Source: Brugia malayi (Eukaryota > Nematoda > Chromadorea > Rhabditida > Onchocercidae). Taken from it: a stretch of DNA of 64,000 nt. Where the stretch lies: assembly GCF_000002995.4 (NCBI RefSeq), contig NW_025062479.1:19092721-19156720 (forward strand). The letters are read 5' to 3'. The translations under genes were made by a program, and so were the position numbers. Shown piece after piece: positions 24,484 to 36,856 of the stretch (position 1 is the first letter of the stretch; every line of letters begins with the position of its first letter). The notes under the pieces are model-generated. The model was not told the DNA's origin, made no database searches, and saw only the letters and a list, made by a program, of their open reading frames with translations.

Positions 24484-26423
24484 TCAATTATCTCCATCAC
24501 CTTCACTATCCTCTCCATCATCGAAACCCATTTCACCAATATGTCTTTCTAGATCTTCACAATCATTAAATCCATCTGATGCTGTGTCTTCGTCTGAACC
24601 ACAACCAGAAGTAGTATGCTGAAATGTCAAGATGCCATACTGTTAAAATAATGTAAAAAAATCCTCATGTCAAGTCAATAGTGCGCAAGTTTTAGAAGGC
24701 TGCTTCAGAATACTACTTCAAATATCCCAAAAACATTATCTGCTTTACAGACGACTTTAAACGCTAAATAGTAGTAGACAAACTAAAGTTTAATAAAACA
24801 AGCTTACGGAAGGGCTAAAATAATCATAAATTAAAGAAGACATAAGATATTTTTTGCTCTGGCCAACAAAATTACCTTTACTGAATCATTTTTTATCACG
24901 CAAAATTTACTCATGAAACTTGCCTCGGATTCATCAGGGTAATCGTTACGCCAGTTGTTTTCATCATTCGAATCCTCATCGTCATCCCCTGCACTGCTTT
25001 CTGTGTCTTCACCATCACATAGTAAATCATCAGCTTTTGCTAAGCGAACCTATAAGTTTTATAAGATTTTAAAGAAAAATCCGATCCTTTTCAGTTTCAG
25101 TTATGGATTAAATGTGACAAGCAATCAATAAAATAAATAAATAAAAGCCAATATTTCAAAATACTACATCTCGGATTTGATAAGCCGTACACCCATCCGT
25201 CTTGGAGCTCCAATAATAATCAAAAATGAAGTCCTGTAAATAGTGTTACCTGAGTTTTAATATTTCAGCAATATCACAAGTGCTGATTTTATTACAAAAA
25301 AACATGAAGAAATTAATAAATGATCCTACAAAATAAAAAAAGGATTATATCAGAAGACTGCATTCATTATCAACGACTTGTATTAAATTCCTCTTCATGT
25401 CATGTATTTGTTCTGAATTCAAGAACACTCATAAAAACTCTTCTGAAGCATGCTATTAATGTCAAGAGTCTTGAATTTCTTTTACAGAACTAACTTCATC
25501 ATCCTGACCGCTTAGCACTAGCAACGGCTCTCCATTTAACGTTATCTGACTCGACTTGATAGTCGTTTCACCGTTTATCTTGCTGCTAGACGATGGTTCT
25601 TCTACAGAATCTTTCATTAGTTCCAGAGGGCTGCTAGATGAAACGTCACTCTTACTGTCTTCTGTTTCTTCATCAGTGTTGGATGGTGGTAGTCCTACTG
25701 TGTTCACAGTGTTCTGATGTGGATCCACATCGATTATGTTAAAATGCTGCGAATGAGTAACACCACCGAACCCCAGCTAAAACACATTACTTTAACATTA
25801 ACAACTCTGGCTAAAATTTACAAATAGTTGCTGTATCAATGAACAAAAAGCGAGTATTTACGGATTATATTACAAACTAAATAAAGGAACGTGACAGACG
25901 TAAGGCATGATCCATGAAAATCGGAATAACAGATCTCTACTTTCTAATCCGATTACTTCAGAATATCGCATTAACAGCATTCGAATCCGACCTAATCCAA
26001 ATATATAGGGAAGAATGAATATTAATGATATTGAAAATGAAGCACTAACAAGTTACTTTTCCACAAAATAAAGAAGCAGAATAATCATTTTAACTGTTGA
26101 TTCTTCAAAGTAGTTTCAGTAGTTTTTTGATGGTTACGGTATATGCAACGTGTAGGCTTCTTAAAAAAGACTCATCATATTTATTCAAATATACGTAAGC
26201 GGGCATGAATTCAATTAAATACCTTTAAGTTAGTTGTTGAAGCTCGAAAACAAATGATAGGTTCTGTTACATCTGACATTTGTTTTGGGCGTTTTAATGA
26301 AATAACCAAAGCTTCATGTGGATCAGCAGTTCGCTTTCGACGTACACGAAATATAGTGGAGCAGAATAACGATGATGAGGAAGATGATGGCGACTGAAGT
26401 GATGTCAAATGGCTGACAAACAT
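24484..26423 (-). CDS. iwr1: IWR1/SLC7A6OS: RNA polymerase II nuclear-import adaptor
   Basis: Exons: 26223-26423, 25486-25776 (low end could be 25495), 25165/25168-25233, 24924-25049, 24484-24618; about 272 residues. The N terminus carries IFRVRRKRTADPHEALVISL, closely matching the Iwr1/SLC7A6OS signature (LRVKRKR--EP-EAL), a basic NLS-like segment. The middle carries FIFDYYW (family: VYDLYY), then the acidic ENNWRNDYPDE block that defines the family, then a very acidic tail. Iwr1 binds RNA polymerase II near its cleft and drives import of the assembled enzyme. The gene lies 67 bp downstream of RPB11 on the same strand, after an AG acceptor (ACTCATTAG, ending at 26429) and a 5-nt leader to the ATG. 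The fourth intron begins GCAAGT, giving a GC-AG intron; only that donor keeps the frame into the last exon. Confidence 0.87.
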
Positions 26424-26490
26424 CACTTCTAATGAGTAAGAATTTAGACTTTAAAACAAAAAATACTGAACCGAACACTCGTAATGTTAA
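26424..26490 (-). promoter_or_regulatory. Putative operon intercistronic region with trans-splice acceptor
   Basis: Only 67 bp lies between the RPB11 stop and the IWR1 ATG on the same strand. It is AT-rich with a T-rich stretch and ends in TTACTCATTAG then AAGTG-ATG. The size and the acceptor match a nematode intercistronic region resolved by spliced-leader addition. No canonical AATAAA for RPB11 was found inside it. Confidence 0.55.
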
Positions 26491-27464
26491 TTATTCGTTT
26501 GCTTCTCGGCGCTCCTTAATAGCTTCCTGAAAAAATACTAAGTAAACTAAAAATAGTTTAGAATCAATAAATTATATATCATAACAGTCACAAATCGCTT
26601 CCACTCAATTCTTTCATCAAATCAGAAAATACCTTAACCACAGCCTTTAAAATTAAAATTTGTTTTAAAAAACAAAAATTCTAAAATACGCTTGCCAAAA
26701 GCTATATAATTTGACAATGCCCGAAAGACGAAGTTAAAAATATCCAGTAAATATATAGCACAAATCCACTTACTCTAAATCGTTCTTCAAATAGTGATAG
26801 TTCAGCCATAAGATCAGTGATGGCACTAGTAAGAGCGTCCTCTGGAGTAGTATCCGATGTTGTTTGCACTCTCAGGATAAATTTGTGCTCCAACGGATGT
26901 GGACACTTATAACCAGCGAATAACACTTGAGGATCTTTCAACAGTTGACTACAAAACGTACCGAAATAACTTTTATGAAAAATTTTTGCAGCAAATCTAA
27001 AAAAGTTCGGGAAGAAAACTAACTGTTTCTACTTATTCATAATAACATAACTAGATTATTACAGTCTTTTCTTGTTGCTTCTCGACTTAACTGCATATGT
27101 GAATTTCGTCAATCAAAACAATTTAGTTCTAGTCTATTAAAATTTGAAGTGCTGAGCTACACGACTGGAAGAATTCGTCACTTAAACGGTACTGCCAGAT
27201 TTTGAGAGCCAAACTAACAGGCTCAATTTCGGTGATTTATTTCATAAATCTAAATCTCCATTCTACAGATTCATTCTTAACTCAATTTTTAGTTGTAGAA
27301 AATTATCGAAGAGAAACGGACTGTTTGAGGAGATTTCCGATCGTATGATCTTCTTTGTTCACTGTAAATATAGCAGCGTTAGGTACTTTAGTGTCTTTCT
27401 CGATAGCTATCTTCTTCTCACCATCAAATACCAGGAACGACTCGAACGGTGCTGGAGCGTTCAT
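26491..27464 (-). CDS. rpb-11: RNA polymerase II subunit RPB11 (POLR2J)
   Basis: Exons 27322-27464, 26774-26948 and 26491-26526 encode 117 residues, the same length as human POLR2J. The start [20 protein letters not shown] and the segments [40 protein letters not shown] and [17 protein letters not shown] are highly conserved across animals. The protein has the RPB11/RPB3 (alphaNTD-like) dimerisation fold and pairs with RPB3 to nucleate Pol II assembly. Exon 3 supplies the charged tail [11 protein letters not shown]. Intron phases are 2 and 0. IWR1 follows directly on the same strand. Identity is essentially certain. Confidence 0.97.
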
Positions 27465-28989
27465 AAACTAATCTGAACTGCAGTGAAATTTAATGCAAAT
27501 TCAGGAATAATAAATACTTTACACAACTTCCGACACTGCTAACTAAAGAATACCATTATTGGCAATGAGTGCATGAAATGGAAATAACAAGATGAGCTTT
27601 CCCTATCCCACGGATCAGAGCTGCCAAATGCACACCTAAGGATCTTGCAAATGAAAGCAATGAAAGCCTTAGTCCATCAATTCAGACCCGTGCTTTATGT
27701 CACGAGTGCTTACCCACGAGGCAAATGCATATCCCAGGGGTCAAGAGTACGCAGTGGTGCCTTGAATTAAAGTGATGTTTCGTCCGGTTAATGTAATCTG
27801 TTTGGTTAACTTGATCTATAAAATGACGTGACATATATGGAAAACTCTGTGCTTATCCCTCTAAGAAATAAAACTACAACTGTTCATATGATGCAACACA
27901 TCTCATTTGCTCTCTATATAATAAAATATATCTTGTTAGCCAGTCACGTCTTAACTTACGTGTACTAAAGTGATTGTTTTAATCAATGTTTTCGGAAAAA
28001 GTGAAAAGAAAAATAAAAGCAGGCGTAACCGGAAACTCTTATTTCGTTTTCTTTCTCACGGAACGATTCTCAGGATACAGTTAGTATTTTCTTATCATCA
28101 GTACAGCAACATTTCAAATATTGTACCGTTTAAAAACTTTAACAAAACAAATTGTCCATTTCCAAACATTTTAGCATTTGTCATACATTGATAGCAGCAA
28201 CCAAGAAAGAATGACAAAACTTGCCAGTGTGATCAATAATTTTTGATAAAACATTCTTTTTTTTTTTCACGAGTGTTTTATTTCCTAGGCTTGAAGCATG
28301 ACTGTTGGACAAATAGTCGAAATGAGGCCTCGACTAACAACAGAACCAATAAAAAGAAAGATTGGATAGGGCGGTGCACATTGACGATATATTCGGATAC
28401 GGTAGCGGAGCTTATTCAGGATAAATTTAGAGGAAAACAGAAATTAGCTTGATATGTTTCCTAGCACGATACTCGATGCTTGTGCATTAACATTAATCTA
28501 ACTTGTCATCATCAACATCATAATCGCCGTTATCATTATCATTATCACCACCAGAAATGCCCATAGCAACAGAAAATCACTTCTTGAATATGCAAAGGTT
28601 ACTTTCTAAAATTAAACCTTAAGTTGGTAATCATTCAGTCAAAGGAGAATTAGGATTCTAATTTCAATTCTGTTTCAATAATTCAATTATTCAAATGTTG
28701 TATATGAGCATCACTAAGTATGTGAAAAACAACGTTAAAGATATCTTCATTGATAAGAAATTAATCAATAGAAAATTAATCAAGAAATTAATCAAATTAT
28801 TAATATTCAATTGCAGTTTTTTAGATCCTTTTTCAGAAGTTTCAGATCCTAAACTTCGTGTAAACTACAATTTAATGCTAACCAAAGTCAATAATTTAGC
28901 TTTATTAAATATTGGGTATCGGGAATAGGCAATGAGTCATCGATAGTTTTATTTGAAACTTTATCAAGATGATTATTTCCATTTTGCAG
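27465..28989. other. Divergent upstream region of RPB11 and LMX1
   Basis: About 1.5 kb that should contain the RPB11/IWR1 operon promoter and the LMX1 5' end. The 200 bp nearest RPB11 (27500-27740) is less AT-rich than the surroundings. Possible LMX1 5' exonic pieces include a frame reading FLDPFSEVSDPKLR after TTGCAG (from 28818), but its exit phase does not fit cleanly, and a short ATG frame near 28300 after TTTCCTAG that ends in TAG. No first exon could be settled. Confidence 0.4.
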
Positions 28990-29060
28990 CATAGTAGACT
29001 TAGACGGCGAATCATCAACAGCTTCACCCAAAGTTCAAGCATTCAATCCGTCAAATAACG
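28990..29060 (+). CDS. lim-6: Probable upstream coding exon of LMX1
   Basis: Follows TTTTGCAG and ends at G|GTAAAT. It reads IVDLDGESSTASPKVQAF then NPSNN and exits in phase 1, exactly matching the entry of the next exon, which begins at 29247 (reading E-N-C-D-E before the Met at 29261). It needs another exon ahead of it (entry phase 2), which I could not place. If it is real, the protein extends N-terminal to Met 29261. Confidence 0.5.
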
Positions 29061-29260
29061 GTAAATTACTTATTTGTATTATTTCTAGGAATTCGTAAAG
29101 ACTGTTGAATTTCTTCGAAATCCATATGTCGCGGGCTCATTAATAACTTCTTTTTTTAATTTCCTATAGTACAACCGTCTTTTCATTTCAAATAAAGTCA
29201 TTCAAATAAAATATGCTCGACGAATGGTAGCAGTAATTATTTACAGAGAATTGTGATGAG

Positions 29261-32200
29261 ATGGCAGTACCACGTATACTTTCTGGTAAGATTCTTTGTA
29301 ACGGTTGTGGTTTCGAGATTAAAGAGAAGTATATGGTAAAGGTTAGTCGTAGAAGTTTGATTCTATCATTTCAATTAGTCATATATTTTCAAGCGACTTG
29401 ATTCATTTGTATATTTTCTGGTCCTCATAATGGCAGCCTTCAGGTAGATGACAATTGCTGGCATGAGAACTGTTTGATCTGTCGTACCTGCCAGATTCCG
29501 CTTAGCGGTTCAACATGTTATTCACGTAGCGGGCAATTATACTGTAAAGAGGATTACATAGTGTAAGTGCACTGAATTTAAAACGTACTAATTAAAATTA
29601 ATTGAAATGTTATTGTAATCAGTTTGTTTATTCATTTATATATCAAGGCATAATACAATTGTGAAGACTCATACTTACTTCTTAAATAGAAAAACTTTTT
29701 TTCATATAAATAAATTTTAGACCTTTCTTTCTAAGAGAACAGTCCAAGATTATATTGCAATTACTTAGTTGAATGAACAACCTGATCAATATAAGAATTA
29801 TTATTCTAGTTTCATTTAAAACTAGAGAGAATATTTTGATAATACTTGACTTGTTTTTTTATTATTCTATGAAAAATAATTTAATAATTTCGTTGCATTC
29901 CGGTCATTCATATTTGTAGTTTTTCTGCGACCAGTACTTCTTTTGTGAAGAATATTTGTTTCAAAAAAGAAAAGATTGACAACAGTAATTTTTAAAGTTC
30001 ATTCTAAAATCAGAGAATCCTTTATCAAAGCGACATCGCAAAAAGTGATGTTTAAATATATTCTGTAATGCGACTAGAGTTCCTCTTTCAAACAATAAGC
30101 GTACTATTCAAATTTTATCATCATTGATTTTATCCTTGTGTAAACTACTAAGATGAAAATTTTGTGTTATTATAATTTGAAGAGGAAGTTAACAGTGTTG
30201 ATCGATCATTTTAAATTACCAGAAGCGAGAGAGAAAGACATAAGCCCGTTTGATATTGCATGATAAACGACCCTCAAGTAAACCGCCACTTAAATATAAT
30301 TTATCTTATAACTTCAGGAGAATTCTTCATCTTCTCTAATAAAGATTAGTTCTTAAATTTTTGACCGAAGCAAAAAGACTCAAATCATGCCTACATTAAG
30401 TCATATATACAATAAAGAATTTATAAAGAATATTTTCGACATTGGGGTTGTTATCAATGATTTGATTTAAAAGAGAGATGCTGGAAAAAGAAGCGTGGAA
30501 GAAGAACACTGAAAACAGGATAGAGAGAATCTATTAATATTGCTGCAATTTTTTCGAAGAGGGTGGCTTCCTGGATCGTCCTGCAGCTGCTCGTTTGCGG
30601 TAAACGACATATTGTTGCAGCTGCAAAATTGTCACTTTGACAAACATAATGTGACAAAGAGCTTTTCCGTTACTATTGTATTTACTCAAGAAAGCTTAAG
30701 GGCTTCACTGATCACAAGAGAATCAAAAGAATCGCTTTTCGCAACTTTATCGTAAAAGATTCATCTTAATTTGAAGAAATTATTTCTTCCTGAAATTTCA
30801 TTAATTAACTGTAGTAAAATCAGTAACCTCTCGATTTGGAAAATCGAATTTCTTTTATTTTATTACTTTCATTTCCAATATTTAAACATTTCTAAGTTCT
30901 CAAAAAAGAAGTAAGTTTTATGAGCTAGGTTCTCTTCTCCTATGTTTGCAGCAATCTGTCAGTTTTCTTTCTCGTCAAGTCCATTTGCTGATTTTGAATA
31001 AATATCTTAAAGAATTAAAGTTAGAACTGTAATTTTGGGTTTAATTAATTAGACTGCTTATTATATGAGGTCAACTCAAGTTAAATTTTAGGAAGAACTC
31101 TCTTTACTCAAGAAAAGTGATTTCCAAATAAGTCTTGAAATTTGTATTATCAACGTTTATGTGACCTTATCCGTCTACGCTTCACTCCATATTTTACTAC
31201 ATTTAATTTTAAATATTAGTGTTTACATAAGTAATGTTCAATGAAAGGGTATCAAATCTTTTCCAACTCACCTCTAGCATATTTAGCACCGAAGAGAAAC
31301 ATTAAGAGTTTCGGAAATGGAAAAGGATAAATTGCTTTAATTAATGTAAACCAAGAACGAACGAATATATAAGGCATGGCATTTATTAAGTTTCCTGGAA
31401 CGCAGAGTATCTTGGCCATTGTTCCCTTTCTCCGTATCTACTGCTAGAGATTCTCACGCAATATTTTTTACGTGGACACATCCCTTTGAAGTAGTTAGAG
31501 TATGCTAGACCTCAGGAAGTCAAATCAGTCAAATCAGCAAAATGTTTTGATTTATTGTACTGAGTGATTTCATCATTTTGTTTATATGCATTTGAAAGCA
31601 CTTAAATTAATAAATTTAAATTTTCTTACATAATCAAAAACTTTCCAAAGAAGTATTAATGAACAACGAAACTGACGGGCAGGGTTTCTGTTTCTGCCCA
31701 TCTCAAAATTCCTCATTTTTTTCGAAAGCAATTCCAATAAGAATTCATAACGAAATTGTTTTTCTGTCTATGAAGTATGTAGAGAAGAGGGAAGGAGTGG
31801 TGAAGGTGCGAACACACAATCATGAAGTATCCACAATTGCTTGCTATTGCTTACGGTATTTGTATTAGTTATCCGGATATTGTCTTCCCTCTTCAAATCT
31901 GATCCGTTACTTTCTAGTGCAACCCTTCCGCTTGTCGTATTTGTATGTATCATCCTTAGCACCTCTCTTTTCCTTGAGGCGATCTTCTCCGATGAGCTTT
32001 ATTTGTTTAGCACCGATTAAGCCCCATTCCCTTCCTCATGACATTTTATACTAATTTTATCCCAGCCATTATCTACAAAAAGACATTTGAAAGAAATGAC
32101 AATCATTTCATTGCACCTCAATGTTCCTTCATTTCTTCCACAGCACATCCAATATTTCTTCTAATATCAATTTCCATTGAAATCAAACAAATACGGTTCT

Positions 32201-35200
32201 ATCGCAAATCATGCTCCAGTGAATTACGTATCACATTATTCCAATCATAAAACACCTTGGCGAGTTAAAATTAAAGTTTTTAACGAATTGTTCCTTTACA
32301 AGTTGCGCTATCGATTCAATACCGATATATACGGTTCAGAATCACATTTTCACTTTCCAAACAAAATGTATTGAAAACTCGAGCTTTTTCTAACAAAAAT
32401 CTTTTTCACTACTGAGTTATATTTCAAGGAAATTATCTAGTTTACCTAGCTTAATTGCATCACAAAACACAAACTATTTCTAGTTGTCATCCTCAGAAGT
32501 AATGAAGCATCCAATTAGCAATGGTAGTGATCGATCATTGTCATTTCGGAGGCATAGACGTGTTGTCAACGTGTCGTCCCTTAATGCCAACTAATCATCT
32601 AAATCTTCGTCAGGTTAAACAAATAAATACCATAATTTCTGCCCACTGGATTTAGTTTTTCTATTATATAGATCCCGAAATATCTCGAAGTGATACAATA
32701 TGAGGCTTAATAAAGGCGAAAAAAAAATTTTGTGACACAATAGTATCGAAATAGTTGGCATGCAGAGCAGCTGAAATACTCTACTCTTATAGGCACGAAT
32801 TAATGATGTAAGCCGCTTAGAAAGCCATTACAACCGGGTCAACTAGCCACTTTTGCGGTTCCGGTCATCTGCCAAATATAGCCTGAAGATCGTTTTCTAT
32901 TTCGCACATCACTTATATCACATTTATTAGTAATATTTGAAAAATTGTCCTTTTTCCTCCCTACAGAGTATCCAAAGTCTATTTTCATTACAGTAATATC
33001 TTTTCATATCGTAGTATTAGCGCATCATTTTAACTTCCGTTACGGATTAAGTAATACTCAGTAGGTAACAAAAGTGTCACCTTCCGTAGTTATGTGGACA
33101 CTTCCAGAGAAAACTCTGACATTTCCATTTTCTTTGCATATTAGTTTTATACATTTATTTACTAATTTCCTGCATATTAGTTTTGCATATTCAGTAGAAC
33201 ACATCATCAAAAATGTTATTAACAGCTAAGATATGATCTTTGACTCTTCCTGACAACATTTTACATCTGCAATTGATAATTAATATTAAAGATACATTAA
33301 TTTTAAAATATTTCGACACATTTCAATGATCTTTATGCCAAAGACATTTTATGTTGTTCAACAATTTTCAAAAATTTCAATTATCAGATCATTTCAATTA
33401 TTTTAATAAACTTAAAAAAAAAAAAAAAAACTTTTTAAGACTAAGCTCATTTTATGTACATTAAAGAATCGCTGCAAATAAATTGTGATCTTACAGGGAG
33501 AGAAAAAAGAAAGTGCTACTGTCGTCAGCTTAATTAACTGCTACATTTTTTTCTGTCAACAGAGCTACTGCTTTGATATCACTGTTTTTCAACATTGTAG
33601 AAGAAATTAGAAAATGAAAGATAAAATAATTATGAAAAATTCTAATAAAAGAAAACGAAGCGTTCTATGCTGCAGCACAATATATTGTGTTTAGTGGCTT
33701 TCTTTTAAAGTTTAAAGACTGGAAAATACCGGAATTTTCAGGCTTTTTGGTGTGAAATGTATGCGATGTGGTTTACCAGTTCGGTCTACAGATTATGTCT
33801 ATCGAGTGTTTGCAAGCATTTACCACCTTCACTGTTTTAAATGTTTTTGTTGTGGTCATTTGTTTAAAAAAGGTGACCACTACGTACTAGTGGATGGACA
33901 AATCATTTGCAGACCTGACTACGAACATTTGTTGTGTCAACCGCCGATATGTCAATCCCACTGTAAATTCTTTACTTGAAATATCAGCATAAGAATTTTG
34001 AGAGGAATAATCTCGAAGGTCCGTGAAAATTGTCAGACGTCTAGAATGTTCTTAATAAAATGTTTGTTTCTATTACACAGGAAAAAAAGATGACTTGTCA
34101 GCCTAAATTCACATATTTTTGCTTTTGTGAATATTTCAAAGAGTTTCTTTAATATAATCGAACTTCAATGATAGCATTGGTTTAGCTTTTTATAAAAAAG
34201 CTCTTACATTTAAAATCAAATTTAATATTTCTCCTTGCTTTCACTGATTTAGTTAGTTCTATTTACTATGACTCAGAGCAAAAAGAAGTGCTATTGTCTT
34301 TGCAATTATTTAAAGTATATTTAGTATACTTCGATCAGAATGATTCGAATCGAAAGACACCGAAAAGGCCAAGAACGATCTTAAACACTCAGCAGCGAAA
34401 AGCTTTCAAGTTAGCTTTCGAAAAGACATCGAAACCATGTCGAAAGGTCAAAGTTCTACATTTATTCTAGAGTTTAGGGTTAAATTCAAACTTTAATTAA
34501 TACTTTACACTAATTAATTAATGCCTTACTCTTTTTTTAAGCAAAAGATAATGATGAAAAAAGAACGGAGCAATATGTATTCATCAAAAATCTTAATTAT
34601 AGGTACGTGAACAACTAGCAAAGGAAACAAATTTAAGCGTTCGAGTTGTCCAAGTTTGGTTTCAAAATCAACGTGCCAAAGTAAGCATTTAGATACACAA
34701 TTTTAACAAGTCATAATTGTATTTGCAACAAGTCATAATTTGTACTTTTTGCTCATGTAATGCTTGAAAATACAAACTCACTTCTTAGGCTGATTTGGAT
34801 CGCTATTGAAATATTAGTTTCAAGAAAAACTAACAATCTTTAGATGAAGAAAATTCAGCGGAAACAGGAAGTATCAGAAGCAAACGAAACAGCTTGTTCA
34901 GAAATTGATATTAAATCCAACGATGAACTAAAATCTAACTGCGATTCTGCTGACGGTAAATAGGTTTTAATTTATCAACTACTAAATTAAATAATAGATT
35001 CTTTCTAAAAAAAAGAAAAAAAACAGAATTTTAAAAGATTTATAGAAGTTAAACTTTGAAAAATATTACTGGAGGATGATTAAATTACAACTTTGTCGCT
35101 TCAATAATTTTTTCCCTAATAGTTTTGTTCAAGTAATTTACATGAGATACATTTTCAAGTAAGAAGCTATGATGTCACTTTCAATTATTGCCAAAGTCAT

Positions 35201-35522
35201 TCTAACTTTTAACAAAGATAGAGTGCCTAAAAATGAAGATTGTTTTTTTATGGAAACTTTTTGGGTATTCAAATGTCTATATGTTTACATCCTGTTAAAA
35301 ATCCCAAAATTATTTTAATGCATTTGTATTATGCTTAGATTGAAAAGAACATCTAATTTTCAATTGATCAACGAAAAGAAAGAATGAATTGCAGAGTTGG
35401 ATTCTGAAAATGATGATGTTGAGATCGACGACGTAGGAAGAAGCGGTGAGGAAAGAGGAAAAGAGTCGAGTAATCCGATCGCGCAACTATTCCATATGCA
35501 TGCTACATACTTCCTAGCATGA
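29261..35522 (+). CDS. lim-6: LMX1-type LIM-homeodomain transcription factor (lim-6 class)
   Basis: Exons: 29247/29261-29341, 29444-29562, 33742-33962, 34325-34446, 34603-34680, 34844-34955, 35395-35522; 286 residues from Met 29261. LIM1 (about 12-63): [30 protein letters not shown]2 (about 70-125): [25 protein letters not shown]; all zinc ligands are present. The homeodomain (about 150-208) begins [15 protein letters not shown], continues [20 protein letters not shown] and ends [16 protein letters not shown]; these are LMX1A/LMX1B hallmarks. The C terminus [16 protein letters not shown] matches the conserved LMX1 tail. The family specifies neuron identity; the C. elegans orthologue LIM-6 acts in GABAergic and sensory neurons. 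The intron between LIM1 and LIM2 is 4.2 kb. AATAAA at 35604-35609. The exact N terminus is open. Confidence 0.93.
29563..33741. other. Large LMX1 intron, no supported gene inside
   Basis: 4.18 kb between the two LIM-domain exons, far longer than the other introns here. Open frames inside (for example 31659-31868, 32038-32374) are short and lack family motifs on either strand. Such introns in developmental regulators often carry enhancers, but I cannot name a specific element. Confidence 0.5.
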
Positions 35523-35603
35523 TCTCAAGAGTGATTATTCTGCAGTGATATTTAAATATTAATTTGTCAGTGTTAGTATTAAGTCAAGTGGGAACAGCAA
35601 TGA

Positions 35604-35609
35604 AATAAA
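35604..35609 (+). terminator. Poly(A) signal of LMX1
   Basis: AATAAA 82 nt after the LMX1 stop codon. Confidence 0.6.
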
Positions 35610-36308
35610 GATCGACAATTTCAGAAAAAAGCAGGTAAATCGAATAGTTTGATTGAACCTTTCGAAGAAAAAATTAGGAGCGAAAGAGTTTGTAGCTAAC
35701 AATTCAACACAATCCACAAAACTCTAAAAAAAAGAAAAAGGTTTGAAATAGAAATGGAAAACTGTGCAGTTCTGCGTCTTTCCAATTTAAAATATTTAAA
35801 TTACAATAAAGCCTCTATCAAATCTTAAGCGTATGACAGTTTCATGCGGTTGCTGGTTACATGTACTTGAGAGGCAGAAGTCTCCAAAGTTTGTTAACTT
35901 TTTCAACGACTTGATTTGATGAATATAGTCGTGATCTAGGTAGCATAATGACCTACAATTTCTTACTCCTGTTGAAATTCAATGAAAATGCTTCTAAGTA
36001 AATTAACATATTTGTAGAGAACTTTAAATATTTATGGCAAAATATATTTGTAAATAAGGAATGATAGTTTTATGTTTTTGTGGTTCATCTATCTCTTCCT
36101 TTCACCTTTCTCAACTCTTTTTTTTTCTCTTGTATTTTTCGAGTTATAAATACTATCAAGCAATTATACAAATCTTGTTTCGCTTACGAATTGAATGCGA
36201 TTGATTTATTATCATAGTTGGTCTGCTTATTACTGCTTGTCCATTTCAGTGGTCACTTACAGCTATTGAAAGGATATCCTAGACTGGTTCATTTGGTGAT
36301 TGGTTAAG

Positions 36309-36325
36309 CATGTCACCATGGTGAC
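36309..36325. promoter_or_regulatory. Palindrome resembling an RFX/X-box, upstream of B9D1
   Basis: GTCACCATGGTGAC is a perfect inverted repeat. RFX (DAF-19) X-boxes are imperfect inverted repeats of the type GTHNYY-AT-RRNAAC; the GT...AC ends, the central AT and the half-site spacing fit approximately. It lies about 540 bp upstream of the B9D1 ATG, further than the usual 50-250 bp, so the assignment is tentative. Confidence 0.3.
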
Positions 36326-36856
36326 GTCTACTTCGTCATCTCGTTCATTTCACAGTTGCTATAATCCAAATATCATATGTAATAGTAAAGTCCAAAATTT
36401 CGTAATTTCGGCTTTAGAATTAAAGAGTATTTCAAGAGTTCTTTTGACTGGGTGATGTTAGAACTCCTTTTGCCAATTGCCGTAAGAAATCTAATTTAAT
36501 TAAGTATATAGAAATGAGTGAAGTAGAAGGAGCAAAAAATAGGTTAAACTCAGAGACAGGAAAATTCTCCACTGTACATCTTTATAAAAATTTTTAGTTG
36601 TTTTAATTGTCATTTTCTCTACTGCCTAAATTTGTATAAATTTTCCACTTAATTAGTGCTTCAACTAAATTGATTAAAATATTTTAAAATGACCATTTCA
36701 AGCACTTTTTAGTCTCAAACGAAAGTGTTACATATTCCGTGCTACTTTTAATGAAATTAATAAATTAATCTTTGTGCACTATCATAGTATATTCCCGTAT
36801 ATTGTATTCAAAACTTTTTTGCATTGTGAGAATAATTTTCAATTTAATACAGATGA

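Larger units (their letters stand above)
35523..36856. other. Intergenic between LMX1 and B9D1
   Basis: About 1.3 kb of AT-rich sequence holding the LMX1 3' UTR and the B9D1 upstream region. No open frame with splice context. At about 36309-36325 there is a GTCACCATGGTGAC palindrome, a candidate X-box-like site (see findings). Confidence 0.45.

Noticed and set aside
28695..28928. 77-codon + strand ORF upstream of LMX1
   Set aside because: Lys/Ile/Asn-rich and AT-driven; only a sub-segment after TTGCAG might be exonic, and its exit phase is unresolved.
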